From: Dongia_A sp035695765
GTDB lineage: Bacteria; Pseudomonadota; Alphaproteobacteria; Dongiales; Dongiaceae
DNA: 64,000 nucleotides
Direction: 5' to 3'
Assembly (NCBI GenBank): GCA_035695765.1
Contig: DASRRI010000085.1
Coordinates: 1-64,000 of the forward strand
Shown here: positions 25,319 to 34,521 of the stretch, in pieces
Numbering within the stretch: position 1 is the stretch's first letter
Layout: the number at the start of each line of letters is the position of its first letter
Notes under the pieces: generated by a model
Databases searched by the model: none
Told to the model about the DNA's origin: nothing
Seen by the model: the letters and a program-made list of their open reading frames with translations, nothing else
Translations under genes and position numbers: made by a program

Positions 25319-27187
25319 CTACGCTGAGACCCGCGTCGCCGACTTCTCGATCTCTTCCAGCGGCGAGACCGGGAAATCCTTCACCTTCTGAAAGACGAGG
25401 CCGCCGCGATAGTCGCCGAGGGCGAGCGCTTCATGGAACAGCTCGGTGATGTCCTGCCTGAACTTCGGCGGCAGGGCGACGTGGCTGCGGACCATCAGGT
25501 CGAACTGCCTCTCGCGCACCAGGCCGTCGAACTGGAAGGGACCCATCCTCGACATGTCGACTTCGACGATGAAGCGGGTGCCGGACGTCTCGTCCTTGGC
25601 GTCCTTGCGGTCCTTGCGGCGGTCGCGGCGGTAGAACAGGTTGATCTGCCGGATCGTGCCGTCATCCAGGATCGGGATGAAGCAGCAGCGCCAGTCGATG
25701 CCCGGCCTCTCCTGCGACATGGTTGCGACCTGCGCCAGTTCCTGCCGCACTTTGCGCGCGCTCTCATCGCGCGCGGCGTTGCCGGTGCGGGCGGCGACCA
25801 GGGCGCCCAGCAGTGCCTCGGCATCGTTGGTGCGGATTGCCTGCATCGCGGCGACGAGCCCAGCGGCCAGCTTGGGACCCGCTTGCGGCAAGCGCGCCAA
25901 GGTGGCGAGCGTGTCGGCATTGCTCGCGTTCTGCCGCAGCAGGCCGATGGCGTCGGCGAGGCTCGGCCAGCTGCGCGCGACCGACAGCAGCAGTTGCGGC
26001 AAAGACAACGAGCCGGAAGAAAGCGGAGTAGCAGGCATCGGCACGACCGGTTCGATCGCGAGCGCCAGCTCCGTGCCGAGCGGCAGCGCCAGGGCACCCT
26101 GCAGCACGATGGCGCCGAGCGGCGAATGCAGTACCGCATTGCCGGACGGCGTATAGCCGATGATGCGGCCCGCCATCACATGCGGCACGCCGGACGCAGT
26201 TGCCGGGATCGCCAGTGGCAGGCCCGGTGCGGAGGCGATCGCGATTAGGCGCAGCCGCACTTCGGAGCCGGTCGTCAGGGGAATGGGGAGCTTCGCGCCC
26301 GGAGTGAGGCTTTGCGCCAGGTTTGAACCCACGCCCTCGGCCTGCGAGCCCGACACGAAGGTTCCGGTCAGCTGGCTCGGCAAGGCGGGCGCGAAACTTC
26401 CCTTCGCGGGCGGGGTCGAGAAGAACAGCGCCTCGATCTTCGCACGGACGTCGGCTTGCAACGCGCTGACGAGCGCCTTGGGCAGAGCGGCCGGTGCCTC
26501 GGGAGACGGATGTGGCAGAGGCGAGCTCTGTTGGGTTATTGGAGCCGGCGCGGCTTGGCCGGGCGCGGGTGGATTCGATGAAGCGGACGTCGGCGCCGGC
26601 GCCGCGGCAGATGCGGGCAGGGCAGGTTGCGCCCCGGCAAGAGGGACTTGTCCGCCCGGAACGCTGGGCTGTGGTGTGGGCGGGCCGGGCAGCAGCGAGC
26701 GGATAAGCTGGCTCAGCGTGTCGGGCGCCGCTTGAACGATGGTGCCTTGCAGCACGCTGCCGACAATTGCCACGGGAACTGGAGCGGGGCCGGTCGATGG
26801 CGGCGGTGCTTGAGTCTGGCCGCCGCTGGACGTGGTGGGCGGCGGCACGGTTCCGGTGCGGGGCCCCTGGCTGGTGGCGCCGCTCGGCGGCTGGCCATCG
26901 ACAGAGAGGACGACCACTTGCAACCGGTCGCCGGCGCTTCGCACTTCGAGGGTCACCTGGCTGCCGGTCGGAATGTTCGCGGGCGTGGACAGCTTGAGCG
27001 CGCCCTTGTCCGTCACGATCACCAGCAAGCCATCGGGATCGCGGCCTTGCACCTGGCCCTTGACGATGGTGCCGTTGTCGAGCTGCGCCAGCTGGCGCGG
27101 CGGATCCGGAATGACCGCAGTCAGGATGTTGGGCGCAGGTCCGGTCGTTGGCAGCCGTGGCGGCAGATTGATCGAGAATTCGCTCAT
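25319..27187 (-). CDS. Pro/Ala-rich protein at the end of the flagellar operon, function unknown
   Basis: 622 residues. The N-terminus (about 1-110) has an SH3-like beta pattern: LDNGTIVKGQVQGRDPDGLLVIVTDKGALKLSTPANIPTGSQVTLEVRSAGDRLQVVVLS. A disordered Pro/Ala/Gln region spans about 110-260. A middle domain repeats the small beta pattern, and a C-terminal domain (about 470-622) has RPGIDWRCCFIPILDDGTIRQINLFYRRDRRKDRK and GTRFIVEVDMSRMGPFQFDGLVRERQFDLMVRS. The build recalls hook-length control proteins, but the standard FliK C-terminus is found at 38682-40304 instead. Starts at ATG 27187, 13 bp after flhG. No function assigned. Confidence 0.75.
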   Translation of the reverse strand: MSEFSINLPPRLPTTGPAPNILTAVIPDPPRQLAQLDNGTIVKGQVQGRDPDGLLVIVTDKGALKLSTPANIPTGSQVTLEVRSAGDRLQVVVLSVDGQPPSGATSQGPRTGTVPPPTTSSGGQTQAPPPSTGPAPVPVAIVGSVLQGTIVQAAPDTLSQLIRSLLPGPPTPQPSVPGGQVPLAGAQPALPASAAAPAPTSASSNPPAPGQAAPAPITQQSSPLPHPSPEAPAALPKALVSALQADVRAKIEALFFSTPPAKGSFAPALPSQLTGTFVSGSQAEGVGSNLAQSLTPGAKLPIPLTTGSEVRLRLIAIASAPGLPLAIPATASGVPHVMAGRIIGYTPSGNAVLHSPLGAIVLQGALALPLGTELALAIEPVVPMPATPLSSGSLSLPQLLLSVARSWPSLADAIGLLRQNASNADTLATLARLPQAGPKLAAGLVAAMQAIRTNDAEALLGALVAARTGNAARDESARKVRQELAQVATMSQERPGIDWRCCFIPILDDGTIRQINLFYRRDRRKDRKDAKDETSGTRFIVEVDMSRMGPFQFDGLVRERQFDLMVRSHVALPPKFRQDITELFHEALALGDYRGGLVFQKVKDFPVSPLEEIEKSATRVSA

Positions 27188-27200
27188 CGCCGCCGATCCG

Positions 27201-27995
27201 CTATGAAGCCTGAGCCAGAAGATGCGCGATCGCTTCGACGTCGCGTGCCGCATCGCTGCCGGGATGGCGCGTCAGAAGCGGCGTCTGGGCGCGGATCGCG
27301 TCTCGCACCTTGGCATCGCGCCGCACCACGCCGAGCAGAGGCGGCGTCATCTTGAGGAAGGTGTCGCAGGCCTTCGCCAGGGTCTTATAGGTGCGCTCAC
27401 CCTCGGCCTTGCTGGCGGCGGCATTCACCACCACTCCAACCTTGGTCTTGGCGCCATCCTGCATCAAGAGCTTGATGAGCGCGTACGCGTCGGTAAGGGA
27501 AGTCGGCTCGTCATTGGTGACGACCAGCGTGCGCTGCGCCAGCGCTGCGAGATGGCGCACCGGCCGCTCGACGCCGGCGCCGAGATCGATCAGCACCCGA
27601 TCATAGCGCCCGCTGAGAACCGTGATGCCGCCGCCGAAGCTGGTGAGGCGCGCGGGCGACAGGGTGGCAAGGCTCGCGACGCCGGACCGCCCCGCAATGA
27701 TGTCGAGGCCGGTCGCTTCATGGCGTTGCGCCGCCTGGGTCAGCGGCACGTTGTTGTCCAGGACATCCGCCAGGTCGACCTCGGGCGAGAGGCCGAGCTG
27801 GATGTCAACATTGGCGAGGCCGAGATCGCCGTCGATCAGGACAGTGCGGCGGCCGAGATTGGCCAAGGCGTGCGCCAGTGTGATCGAGAGCCAGGTCTTG
27901 CCGACGCCGCCTTTGCCGGACGCGACGGCAACGGCATTTGCGATCGGCACGGTGGCTGCCGTTGGGGCGATGCGGCGGGGTTCCTGGATCATCAT
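27201..27995 (-). CDS. flhG: MinD-like ATPase FlhG (FleN)
   Basis: 264 residues of the ParA/MinD family. Deviant Walker A ASGKGGVGKTWLSITLAHAL near residue 25, LIDGDLGLANVDIQLGL and YDRVLIDLGAGVERP are present, as is the TNDEPTSLTDAYALIKLL segment typical of FlhG/FleN. It limits flagellar number and works against FlhF at the pole. The start at 27995 overlaps the flhF stop as ATGA, so translation is coupled. The extended upstream reading is a shadow of flhF. Confidence 0.92.
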   Translation of the reverse strand: MMIQEPRRIAPTAATVPIANAVAVASGKGGVGKTWLSITLAHALANLGRRTVLIDGDLGLANVDIQLGLSPEVDLADVLDNNVPLTQAAQRHEATGLDIIAGRSGVASLATLSPARLTSFGGGITVLSGRYDRVLIDLGAGVERPVRHLAALAQRTLVVTNDEPTSLTDAYALIKLLMQDGAKTKVGVVVNAAASKAEGERTYKTLAKACDTFLKMTPPLLGVVRRDAKVRDAIRAQTPLLTRHPGSDAARDVEAIAHLLAQAS

Positions 27996-28978
27996 GCGGT
28001 ACCGGACAGCGATTTGTTTTCGGATGCGCCGGCGGGGACTCGCGAGTCGGCGCGAGCCGCCGGCAGAATAAGACGGCACAGCGTGTCCGCGCGCAAGGCA
28101 CTAAGGCCCGACGCGATTTCCGGCGAGCTGCCAAGCCCTGCGAAGGCGAGTCGCCCAGCCTCCGCCGCGGCCAGGATGCCGCCATAACGCCGCGCCACGT
28201 CGATCTTGGTGGCGATCAATCGAGTCGCGCCGGCTTCGGCATAACCCGCCGCCAGCTCCGCACTCTCGGCAGCATCGCCGCCGGCTGCCATGACCAGCAC
28301 GATTTCGGCGGATGCCGCTTCGGCCAACTCGCGAAGCTGCGCCAGGTCGGCGGCCTTCAAGGGATTGGTGCCGAGCGTATCGACAAGAATGAGGCCATCC
28401 GCCTCAGCCTTGGTGACCGCACGGCGCAAGGTCGCAGCGTCCTTGGCGCGATAAGCGGGAATCTCCAGCGCCTTGGCATAGGTCGCGAGCTGTTCGATCG
28501 CGCCGGCCTTCGCCAGGTCGCAGGTGATGGCGGTCGCGGCCCAGCCATTGACCTTGGCGCGCGCGGCGAGCTTGGCGAGTGTCGACGACTTGCCGGCGCC
28601 GGGCAGGCCGGCCAGCAGGATCGGCTTGGCCGGCTTTCGTTCGATCAGGGGCCGGAATCCGAAGCGAGCGCGCAGAGCAGCGGTCAGTGCCTGTTGTGGG
28701 TTTCCGGCTTCCAGATCGCTGGCGGTCGCCAGCAGCCGGTCGGCCAACGCTTTCGGCACGCCGTGATAGTGCATGGCGGCTTCGAGATCGCTGGCGGCTT
28801 CCAGTGAGACGGTCGCGGCAGTGGCCGGCGCGGTGGCAGCAGGCTCGATCGCGGCGCTCACCTTGACCGACTTGCCGATCTGCTCTGTCGACAGGATGAC
28901 CGCGTCCTCGCCCAGCGCCGTGCGCACCTGGCGCATGGCCTCGCTGATCGATGGCGCGGTGAAGGTGCGGAGACGCAT
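27992..28978 (-). CDS. flhF: Flagellar SRP-type GTPase FlhF
   Basis: 328 residues. The N-terminus MRLRTFTAPSISEAMRQVRTALGEDAVILSTEQ is characteristic of FlhF B domains. An Ala-rich linker leads to the NG GTPase core: G1 LAGLPGAGKSSTLAKLA, a D-containing ITCDLAKAGAIEQL, G3-like LVDTLGTNP and TKIDVARRYGG. G3 usually reads DTAG, so DTLG here departs slightly from the consensus. It sets the polar site of flagellar assembly. The C-terminus is extended and polar (about 20 residues). Ten bp follow the flhA stop. Confidence 0.92.
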   Translation of the reverse strand: MRLRTFTAPSISEAMRQVRTALGEDAVILSTEQIGKSVKVSAAIEPAATAPATAATVSLEAASDLEAAMHYHGVPKALADRLLATASDLEAGNPQQALTAALRARFGFRPLIERKPAKPILLAGLPGAGKSSTLAKLAARAKVNGWAATAITCDLAKAGAIEQLATYAKALEIPAYRAKDAATLRRAVTKAEADGLILVDTLGTNPLKAADLAQLRELAEAASAEIVLVMAAGGDAAESAELAAGYAEAGATRLIATKIDVARRYGGILAAAEAGRLAFAGLGSSPEIASGLSALRADTLCRLILPAARADSRVPAGASENKSLSGTA

Positions 28979-28987
28979 CAGCCGGCC

Positions 28988-31108
28988 TTAGATCTGTCCC
29001 AGCGTGCGGATGCGCGCGCGGGCGTGGATCTCGTTCTGCGACATCACCGTGGTGATGGGGCGGAACCGCTCGATGATGGAGCGCACATAGGGCCGGATTC
29101 CGGGGCTGGTCAGCAGGACCGGGCTTTCGCCCATGATGGTGTGACGCTCGAACGCCTGCCGCACCAGCTGGATGAATTGCTGGAGCGTGGTCGGCGCCAT
29201 CACCAGCTGCTTTTCCTCGCCTTCGCCATGGAGCGCGTCGGTGAATGCCTGCTCCCATTCCGGCGACAAAGTGAGGATCGGGATGACACCGGTCTGGTCG
29301 GTGGAATTGTCGCTGATCTGGCGGGCGAGGCGCGCGCGCACATGCTCGGTGATCATGGTCACGTTACGCGAGTAGCCGCACGCCTCCGAGATTCCCTCCA
29401 GGACGTTCGGCAGATCGCGGATTGAGACTCGCTCGCCGAGCAAGGCCTGCAGCACACGCTGCACGCCGCTGACCGAGATCTGGCCGGGGATGAGGTCGGC
29501 GACCAGCTTCTGATGCTCCTTGGGCAATTCATCGAGCAGCTTCTGCGTCTCGGCGTGCGAGAGCAGCTCCGCCATGTTGTCCTTGATGAGCTCGGTCAGG
29601 TGCGTGGTGATGACAGTCGAGGGATCGACCACGGTATAGCCGCGGAACAATGCCTCTTCGCGCAGAGTCGGATCGACCCACATGGCGGGCAGGCCGAAGG
29701 TCGGCTCGACCGTCTCTTCGCCGGCGAGGTTGATCTTGTCGCCGCGCGGATCCATGACCAGCAGCATGTTGGGGCGCAGATCGCCGCGTCCCGCTTCGAT
29801 CTCCTTCACGCGCACGACGTAGGAATTGGCATTGATCTGGAGGTTATCCTGGATGCGCACAGCCGGCAGGATGAAGCCCATCTCGCCCGCCAACTGCCGG
29901 CGCAGTGCCTTGATCTGATCGGTCAGGCGGTGGCCCTGCTCGGCATTAATGAGGCCAAGCAATCCATAGCCCAGCTCGATGCGCACCGCGTCGATCGAGA
30001 GGGCGGTGGAGATCGGCTCTTCCATGACGGGCGCGGCGGCGACCTGCTGGGCCTGGGCGGTCACAATTTGCGCCGCCGCGCGGCGGTGCCGTCGGGCGGT
30101 GAAGAATGCGCCGCCGCCGGCAAGACCAGCCAGCAGCAGGAAAGGTATGGCCGGGATGCCGGGCAGGACGGCCATTGAGGCCATCAGGAACGAGGCCATG
30201 CCGAGCGCGGCGGGATAGCCGGACAATTGCGCGAACAGGGCCTTGTCGGTCGAACCGTCAATGCCGGCCTTGGTGACGAGCATGCCGGCCGCGGTCGAAA
30301 CGATGAGAGCGGGGATCTGGGTCACTAGGCCGTCGCCGACCGTCAGCAATGTATAGGACGCCGCGGCGTCCCCCATCGAGAGGTCCTGCTGCGCGACGCC
30401 GATGATGATGCCGCCGACGATATTGATGAAGGTGATGATAAGGCCAGCGATGGCGTCGCCGCGCACGAACTTGGCCGCGCCGTCCATCGAGCCGAAGAAG
30501 TTGCTTTCGTCTTCCAGCGCCTTGCGCCGGGCGCGTGCATCCTTCTCGTCGATCAGGCCGGCGGAGAGATCGGCGTCAATCGCCATCTGCTTGCCGGGCA
30601 TGGCGTCCAGGCTGAAGCGCGCGGACACCTCGGCAATGCGGCCCGAACCCTTGGTGATGACGACGAAGTTCACCAGCACCAGGATCGCGAACACGATCAG
30701 GCCGATGACATAGTTGCCCCCCATGATGAAGCCGCCGAAAGCCTCGATCACGTGACCGGCAGCGTCGGTGCCCTCATGACCGTGAGTGAGGATGAGACGG
30801 GTCGTGGCGAGGTTGAGCGACAGCCGCATCATCGTGACGATCAGCAGAACGGTGGGGAAGGTGCTGAAATCCAGCGGCTTCTGGATGAACAGCACCACCA
30901 TCAGGATGAGGACGGAAACAGTGATCGAAAAGGCAAGGCTGATATCCAGCAGCCACGCCGGCATCGGCAGGATGAGGACAGTGAGGATGAAGACCAGGCC
31001 GCCGGCGAGCAGGATCTCGCCGCGGCGCAGCGTCTTGCTGACCTGGGTCACCCAGGCCGGCGCACCCGCCGCGCCGGCATTCACGTTGCTATTGCCAGTA
31101 TCCGCCAT
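28988..31108 (-). CDS. flhA: Flagellar type III export gate protein FlhA
   Basis: 706 residues. N-terminal half with about eight transmembrane helices, including LPMPAWLLDISLAFSITVSVLILM. The cytoplasmic FHIPEP-type loop contains VITKGSGRIAEVSARFSLDAMPGKQMAIDADLSAGLIDEKDA. The C-terminal domain docks export substrates (EPTFGLPAMWVDPTLREEALFRGYTVVDPSTVITTHLTELI). It forms the nonameric export ring. The Asn/Ala-rich first 20 residues are variable. It follows flbD in the fliF-to-flhG operon. Confidence 0.97.
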   Translation of the reverse strand: MADTGNSNVNAGAAGAPAWVTQVSKTLRRGEILLAGGLVFILTVLILPMPAWLLDISLAFSITVSVLILMVVLFIQKPLDFSTFPTVLLIVTMMRLSLNLATTRLILTHGHEGTDAAGHVIEAFGGFIMGGNYVIGLIVFAILVLVNFVVITKGSGRIAEVSARFSLDAMPGKQMAIDADLSAGLIDEKDARARRKALEDESNFFGSMDGAAKFVRGDAIAGLIITFINIVGGIIIGVAQQDLSMGDAAASYTLLTVGDGLVTQIPALIVSTAAGMLVTKAGIDGSTDKALFAQLSGYPAALGMASFLMASMAVLPGIPAIPFLLLAGLAGGGAFFTARRHRRAAAQIVTAQAQQVAAAPVMEEPISTALSIDAVRIELGYGLLGLINAEQGHRLTDQIKALRRQLAGEMGFILPAVRIQDNLQINANSYVVRVKEIEAGRGDLRPNMLLVMDPRGDKINLAGEETVEPTFGLPAMWVDPTLREEALFRGYTVVDPSTVITTHLTELIKDNMAELLSHAETQKLLDELPKEHQKLVADLIPGQISVSGVQRVLQALLGERVSIRDLPNVLEGISEACGYSRNVTMITEHVRARLARQISDNSTDQTGVIPILTLSPEWEQAFTDALHGEGEEKQLVMAPTTLQQFIQLVRQAFERHTIMGESPVLLTSPGIRPYVRSIIERFRPITTVMSQNEIHARARIRTLGQI

Positions 31109-31140
31109 TTGATCCGATTCCTACTGACTCCGACGACGTC

Positions 31141-32529
31141 TCAAGCGGCCGAAAACTGATTGCTCTCGCCGTGCGAGCCGGGAACCGGAACACCTTCCTC
31201 ATTGTACAGCTTCAGCTTGTTGCGCAAGGTTCGGATCGAGATGCCGAGGATGTTCGCGGCATGGGTCCGGTTGCCGAGGCAATGCTGCAGAGTGTCGATG
31301 ATAAGATCGCGCTCGACGGCAGCGACGGTGCGTCCGACCAAGGCGCTGGTGACACCGTTCGCCGATGCCTTGGCGGACGCCGAGGCCGCCGCCGCCGCTT
31401 GCGGCTGCAGCGCCGCGACCGGAATGCCGCGCCCGCCGGTCAGCATGATCGCGTCCGGTTCGATCACCGGGCCGTGCGCCAGCAGAATCGCGCGATGCAT
31501 CGTGTTCTCGAGCTCGCGGACATTGCCGCGCCATTCATGGCGGAGCAGGGTATCCATGACTTCCGGAGCGATACCGGTTATCCGAACGCCGTTGGCTTCG
31601 GCATACTTCTTCGTGAAGTGCTCGGCCAAAGCCGGAATGTCGGCCGGCCGGTGCCGCAGTGCCGGCAGTTCCAGCGCCATGACATTGAGCCGGAAGAAGA
31701 GGTCGTCCCGGAAATTGCCCTTGCGCACTTCTTCCTGGAGGTCGCGGTTGGACGTGGCAAGCAGCCGGATATCGACCTTCACCGGCGTGATGCCGCCGAC
31801 GCGATCGATGACGCGCTCCTGGATCGCGCGCAACAGCTTGGCTTGCAGGCGCGGATGCATTTCGCTGATTTCGTCCAGCAGCAACGTGCCGCCGTTGGCT
31901 TCCTCGAACTTGCCGATACGGCGCGCGATGGCGCCCGTGAAGGAGCCCTTCTCGTGACCGAACAATTCGGATTCCAGCAGGTTCTCCGGGATCGCCGCGC
32001 AATTGACCGAGATAAACGGCTTGTTCGCGCGCTTGGAATGGGCGTGGATGTAGCGGGCCATCACTTCCTTGCCGGTGCCGGATTCGCCGGTGATCATGAT
32101 GCTGGCATCCGACGGAGCGACCTGATCAGCCAGCTTCAGCACCGCTTTCATGGCTGGGTCCTTGTAGACCAGGGCGGAGCTTTCCTCCGCCACAGCGGCG
32201 AGGACTGCGGCGATCAGTTCCGCGTCGGGCGGCAGCGGCACATATTCTTTCGCGCCCGCCTTGATCGCTTTCACCGCGGTCTCGGCACTGGTACCGATGC
32301 CGCAGGCGACCACCGGAATGTTGATCCGCTCGGCGCGCAAGCAGTCGATCATGCGCTGGATGTCGAGCGCGACGTCGAACATGATGAGGTCCGCGCCCTG
32401 GCCGTTTCGCAGGGCATGGAGCGCCTGGTCGATACCGTCGACATGAGCCACCTTCGCGCCGGAGCTGAAAGCGATCTTGCCCGCTGCGGTGATGTGGCCG
32501 TCAAGGGATCCAACGATGAGTAGACGCAT
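31141..32529 (-). CDS. flbD: Sigma-54-dependent flagellar regulator FlbD
   Basis: 462 residues. A degenerate receiver (1-115) begins LLIVGSLDGHITAAG and lacks the usual acidic pair, though an Asp remains in LIMFDVALD; Caulobacter FlbD is similarly atypical. The AAA+ domain has Walker A TGESGTGKEVMARYIH, the sigma-54 contact loop as EKGSFTGAIARR (Ser in place of Ala in GAFTGA), Walker B GGTLLLDEISEM and the arginine-finger region. The Fis-type helix-turn-helix is at the C-terminus (NRTHAANILGISIRTLRNKLKLY). It should activate the sigma-54 promoters at flgE and both flagellins, and in Caulobacter it represses fliF. Confidence 0.93.
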   Translation of the reverse strand: MRLLIVGSLDGHITAAGKIAFSSGAKVAHVDGIDQALHALRNGQGADLIMFDVALDIQRMIDCLRAERINIPVVACGIGTSAETAVKAIKAGAKEYVPLPPDAELIAAVLAAVAEESSALVYKDPAMKAVLKLADQVAPSDASIMITGESGTGKEVMARYIHAHSKRANKPFISVNCAAIPENLLESELFGHEKGSFTGAIARRIGKFEEANGGTLLLDEISEMHPRLQAKLLRAIQERVIDRVGGITPVKVDIRLLATSNRDLQEEVRKGNFRDDLFFRLNVMALELPALRHRPADIPALAEHFTKKYAEANGVRITGIAPEVMDTLLRHEWRGNVRELENTMHRAILLAHGPVIEPDAIMLTGGRGIPVAALQPQAAAAASASAKASANGVTSALVGRTVAAVERDLIIDTLQHCLGNRTHAANILGISIRTLRNKLKLYNEEGVPVPGSHGESNQFSAA

Positions 32530-32585
32530 GGCTTGCTCCTGGTGTTCTTGCGGCGTGGGCCTGTGGCCTTGACCGCGCTAAGAGG

Positions 32586-33428
32586 TCAATCGAAGTAGCG
32601 GATCTGCTGCCCTGCGGGCAGCACGGTGTTGAGCAGCATCTCGAGGCGCCGGGGATTTTCCTGCCGGCCCATCGACGCGACCCCCATGGTGTAGATCTGG
32701 CTGACCAGCTGCTCGACCGTCGCGTTGCGCTCCAGCTTGCTGGCGAGCGGCAGGAACACGACATTGGCCATCAGCGCGCCGTAGAGGGTGGTCAGCAGCG
32801 CGACGCTCATGGCCGGGCCGATGCGCTCCGGCGAATCGAGGTTGCCCAGCATCTGCACCAGGCCGACCAACGTACCGATCAGGCCCATGGCGGGGGAGAC
32901 TTCCGCCGCGCGGCGCAGGATGGCGGCGGCGCGATGCCGGCCTTGCGCCAGCGCGTGTGCTTCCAAGGTCATGTTGCGCTCGATCTCATCGACCTGCAGC
33001 CCATCGATCAGCATGCCGAGCGAGCGCTGCAGGAACCGAGCGTCACGCAGGCCATAGAGGTCGCCTTGCAATTGCAACAGGCCGCGCTTGCGCGCCTTGT
33101 CGGCCAGCGTCAGGACCCGGCGCGCGCCGATCCGGGGATCCACCTCGCTCCGGAACAGGGCCTGGCGGAAAGACGGCTGCGCCTCGCGCAGCTCGTCCCC
33201 GGTATAAGAGATCGCGGTCACCGCCAACGTTCCCAACACCACCATCAGGATCGCGGGGATGTCGATGAACGCGAGCGGCGAGCCGTTGAGGACGATGGCA
33301 GTTCCGATCAGCGCGAGCGCTGCCACCAGGCCGAGCAGGGTGGCGAAATCCATCTTGCGTGGCGGCGCTTCGAAACGCAGCGGCGCATCGGCCATCGGTC
33401 GCACGTCATTGGGTGTCGTATCGGCCAT
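32586..33428 (-). CDS. motA: Flagellar motor stator protein MotA (PomA-type)
   Basis: 280 residues with four membrane segments: FATLLGLVAALALIGTAIVL, FIDIPAILMVVLGTLAVTAIS, then MGLIGTLVGLVQMLGNL and ALLTTLYGALMANVVFLPLA after a cytoplasmic loop with charged helices. The SPAMGLIGTLVGL and TTLYGALMANVVFLP blocks define the MotA/TolQ/ExbB proton-channel family. Position between fliN and flbD supports the stator role. The partner MotB is not in this window. Confidence 0.9.
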   Translation of the reverse strand: MADTTPNDVRPMADAPLRFEAPPRKMDFATLLGLVAALALIGTAIVLNGSPLAFIDIPAILMVVLGTLAVTAISYTGDELREAQPSFRQALFRSEVDPRIGARRVLTLADKARKRGLLQLQGDLYGLRDARFLQRSLGMLIDGLQVDEIERNMTLEAHALAQGRHRAAAILRRAAEVSPAMGLIGTLVGLVQMLGNLDSPERIGPAMSVALLTTLYGALMANVVFLPLASKLERNATVEQLVSQIYTMGVASMGRQENPRRLEMLLNTVLPAGQQIRYFD

Positions 33429-33466
33429 CTCTATCCTGCCTTGCGCTCGCGCCTGCGCATCGTCGG

Positions 33467-33805
33467 TTAGGCCCGGTCGGCCTTGATGATCTCAGTCATG
33501 GTGACGCCGAGGCGATCCTCGACCACCACCACCTCGCCCCGCGCGACCAGGCGGTTGTTGACGTAGATGTCGACCGCCTCGCCGACCTTGCGGTCGAGCT
33601 CCACCACGGCGCCGCGGCCCAGCTTCAGGAGCTGGCTGACCTGCATCGAGGTGCGGCCCAGCACGGCCGAGACCTGCACCGGGATGTCGTAGACGGCATC
33701 CAGGTCCTTCGCATTGCCGGGCCGGGACGCATCCTGGCCGGCATCGGGCGGCTGACCCTCCGCACCTTGGAACTCGGTGAGCTCCAGATTCTCCTTATCA
33801 CCCAT
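33467..33805 (-). CDS. fliN: Flagellar motor switch protein FliN
   Basis: 112 residues: a 35-residue acidic, Pro-rich N-terminus and then the SpoA (surface presentation of antigens) domain, VYDIPVQVSAVLGRTSMQVSQLLKLGRGAVVELDRKVGEAVDIYVNNRLVARGEVVVVEDRLGVTMTEII. It forms the lower part of the C-ring and receives CheY-P. AAGGAGAG lies just before the ATG. It sits between fliH and motA. FliM is not in the window. Confidence 0.96.
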   Translation of the reverse strand: MGDKENLELTEFQGAEGQPPDAGQDASRPGNAKDLDAVYDIPVQVSAVLGRTSMQVSQLLKLGRGAVVELDRKVGEAVDIYVNNRLVARGEVVVVEDRLGVTMTEIIKADRA

Positions 33806-33821
33806 AACTCTCTCCTTTCAC

Positions 33822-34505
33822 TCACTTCGGTTCGTGGCCGCCGGCCGCGACGTAACGCGTCAATGTTTCCTCGATCGCCCGCCAGATGCGGCCGGCTTCA
33901 CGTTCCACGCCGCCGTCGGCCCATTCGACACGGCAATCGCTCTCGCCCATCGCATCGTCAGCGATCAGGACAACGCGGCCTTCGAACCCGTTGGAGGCGG
34001 ACAATTGCCCCAGCCGTTCCTGCAGCGCATCGAGCCGCGCGCTATGCACATAGGCGACCAGGCGCGGCTCTTGCTTCAGCGATTCCAGGCACTGGCCGAG
34101 GACCGCTTCGATCTCGGCGAGGCCTTGGCGCTCGACCAGCGCGGGGTGCAGCTTGCGCACGATCGCCAGCGCCAGATCCGCCGACTTGCCGGCGGCTTGC
34201 GCCTCTGCGGCAACGCCTTTGGCGATGGCCGCCGTTTGCTGCGCGATGGCGGCGAGGGATGCGGCAACCTGCTTGTCGAACGCCGCGACCGCTTCGTTGC
34301 GGCCGCGTGCGGCGCCGGCCTCTTCGCCTTGCCGGCGCGCCACGTCGCACGCGCCCTCCATCTCGGCTTCGGTGAACATCGGCGGGGCAGGGACAGCGGC
34401 CGCGCTCTTGCCGGCGGCTGTACCCTTGGCGCGCGCGCCCCCGGCGGCGCTTTGTGGCGCCTCACCGAAATCGTTGTCGAAAAGAAATTTACGGACCACT
34501 GACAT
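33822..34505 (-). CDS. fliH: Flagellar assembly protein FliH
   Basis: 227 residues. Begins MSVVRKFLFDNDFGEA, an N-terminal motif typical of alphaproteobacterial FliH. An Ala-rich region and a long helical section follow (AAASLAAIAQQTAAIAKGVAAEAQAAGKSADLALAIVRKLHPALVE). The C-terminal domain has CRVEWADGGVEREAGRIWRAIEETLTRYV. FliH binds FliI and regulates its ATPase activity. A TTG 12 bases upstream is an alternative start; I chose the ATG because it starts the conserved motif. FliI itself is encoded 15 kb away. Confidence 0.9.
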   Translation of the reverse strand: MSVVRKFLFDNDFGEAPQSAAGGARAKGTAAGKSAAAVPAPPMFTEAEMEGACDVARRQGEEAGAARGRNEAVAAFDKQVAASLAAIAQQTAAIAKGVAAEAQAAGKSADLALAIVRKLHPALVERQGLAEIEAVLGQCLESLKQEPRLVAYVHSARLDALQERLGQLSASNGFEGRVVLIADDAMGESDCRVEWADGGVEREAGRIWRAIEETLTRYVAAGGHEPK

Positions 34506-34521
34506 CTCTCGCGCCAAATTC

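Noticed and set aside
28404..29258. A 284-codon minus-strand frame across flhF and flhA
   Set aside because: It is an alternative frame of two overlapping real genes on the same strand, Arg/His-rich with no motif.
31171..32523. A 450-codon plus-strand frame opposite flbD
   Set aside because: Antisense shadow; FlbD has complete AAA+ and helix-turn-helix motifs.
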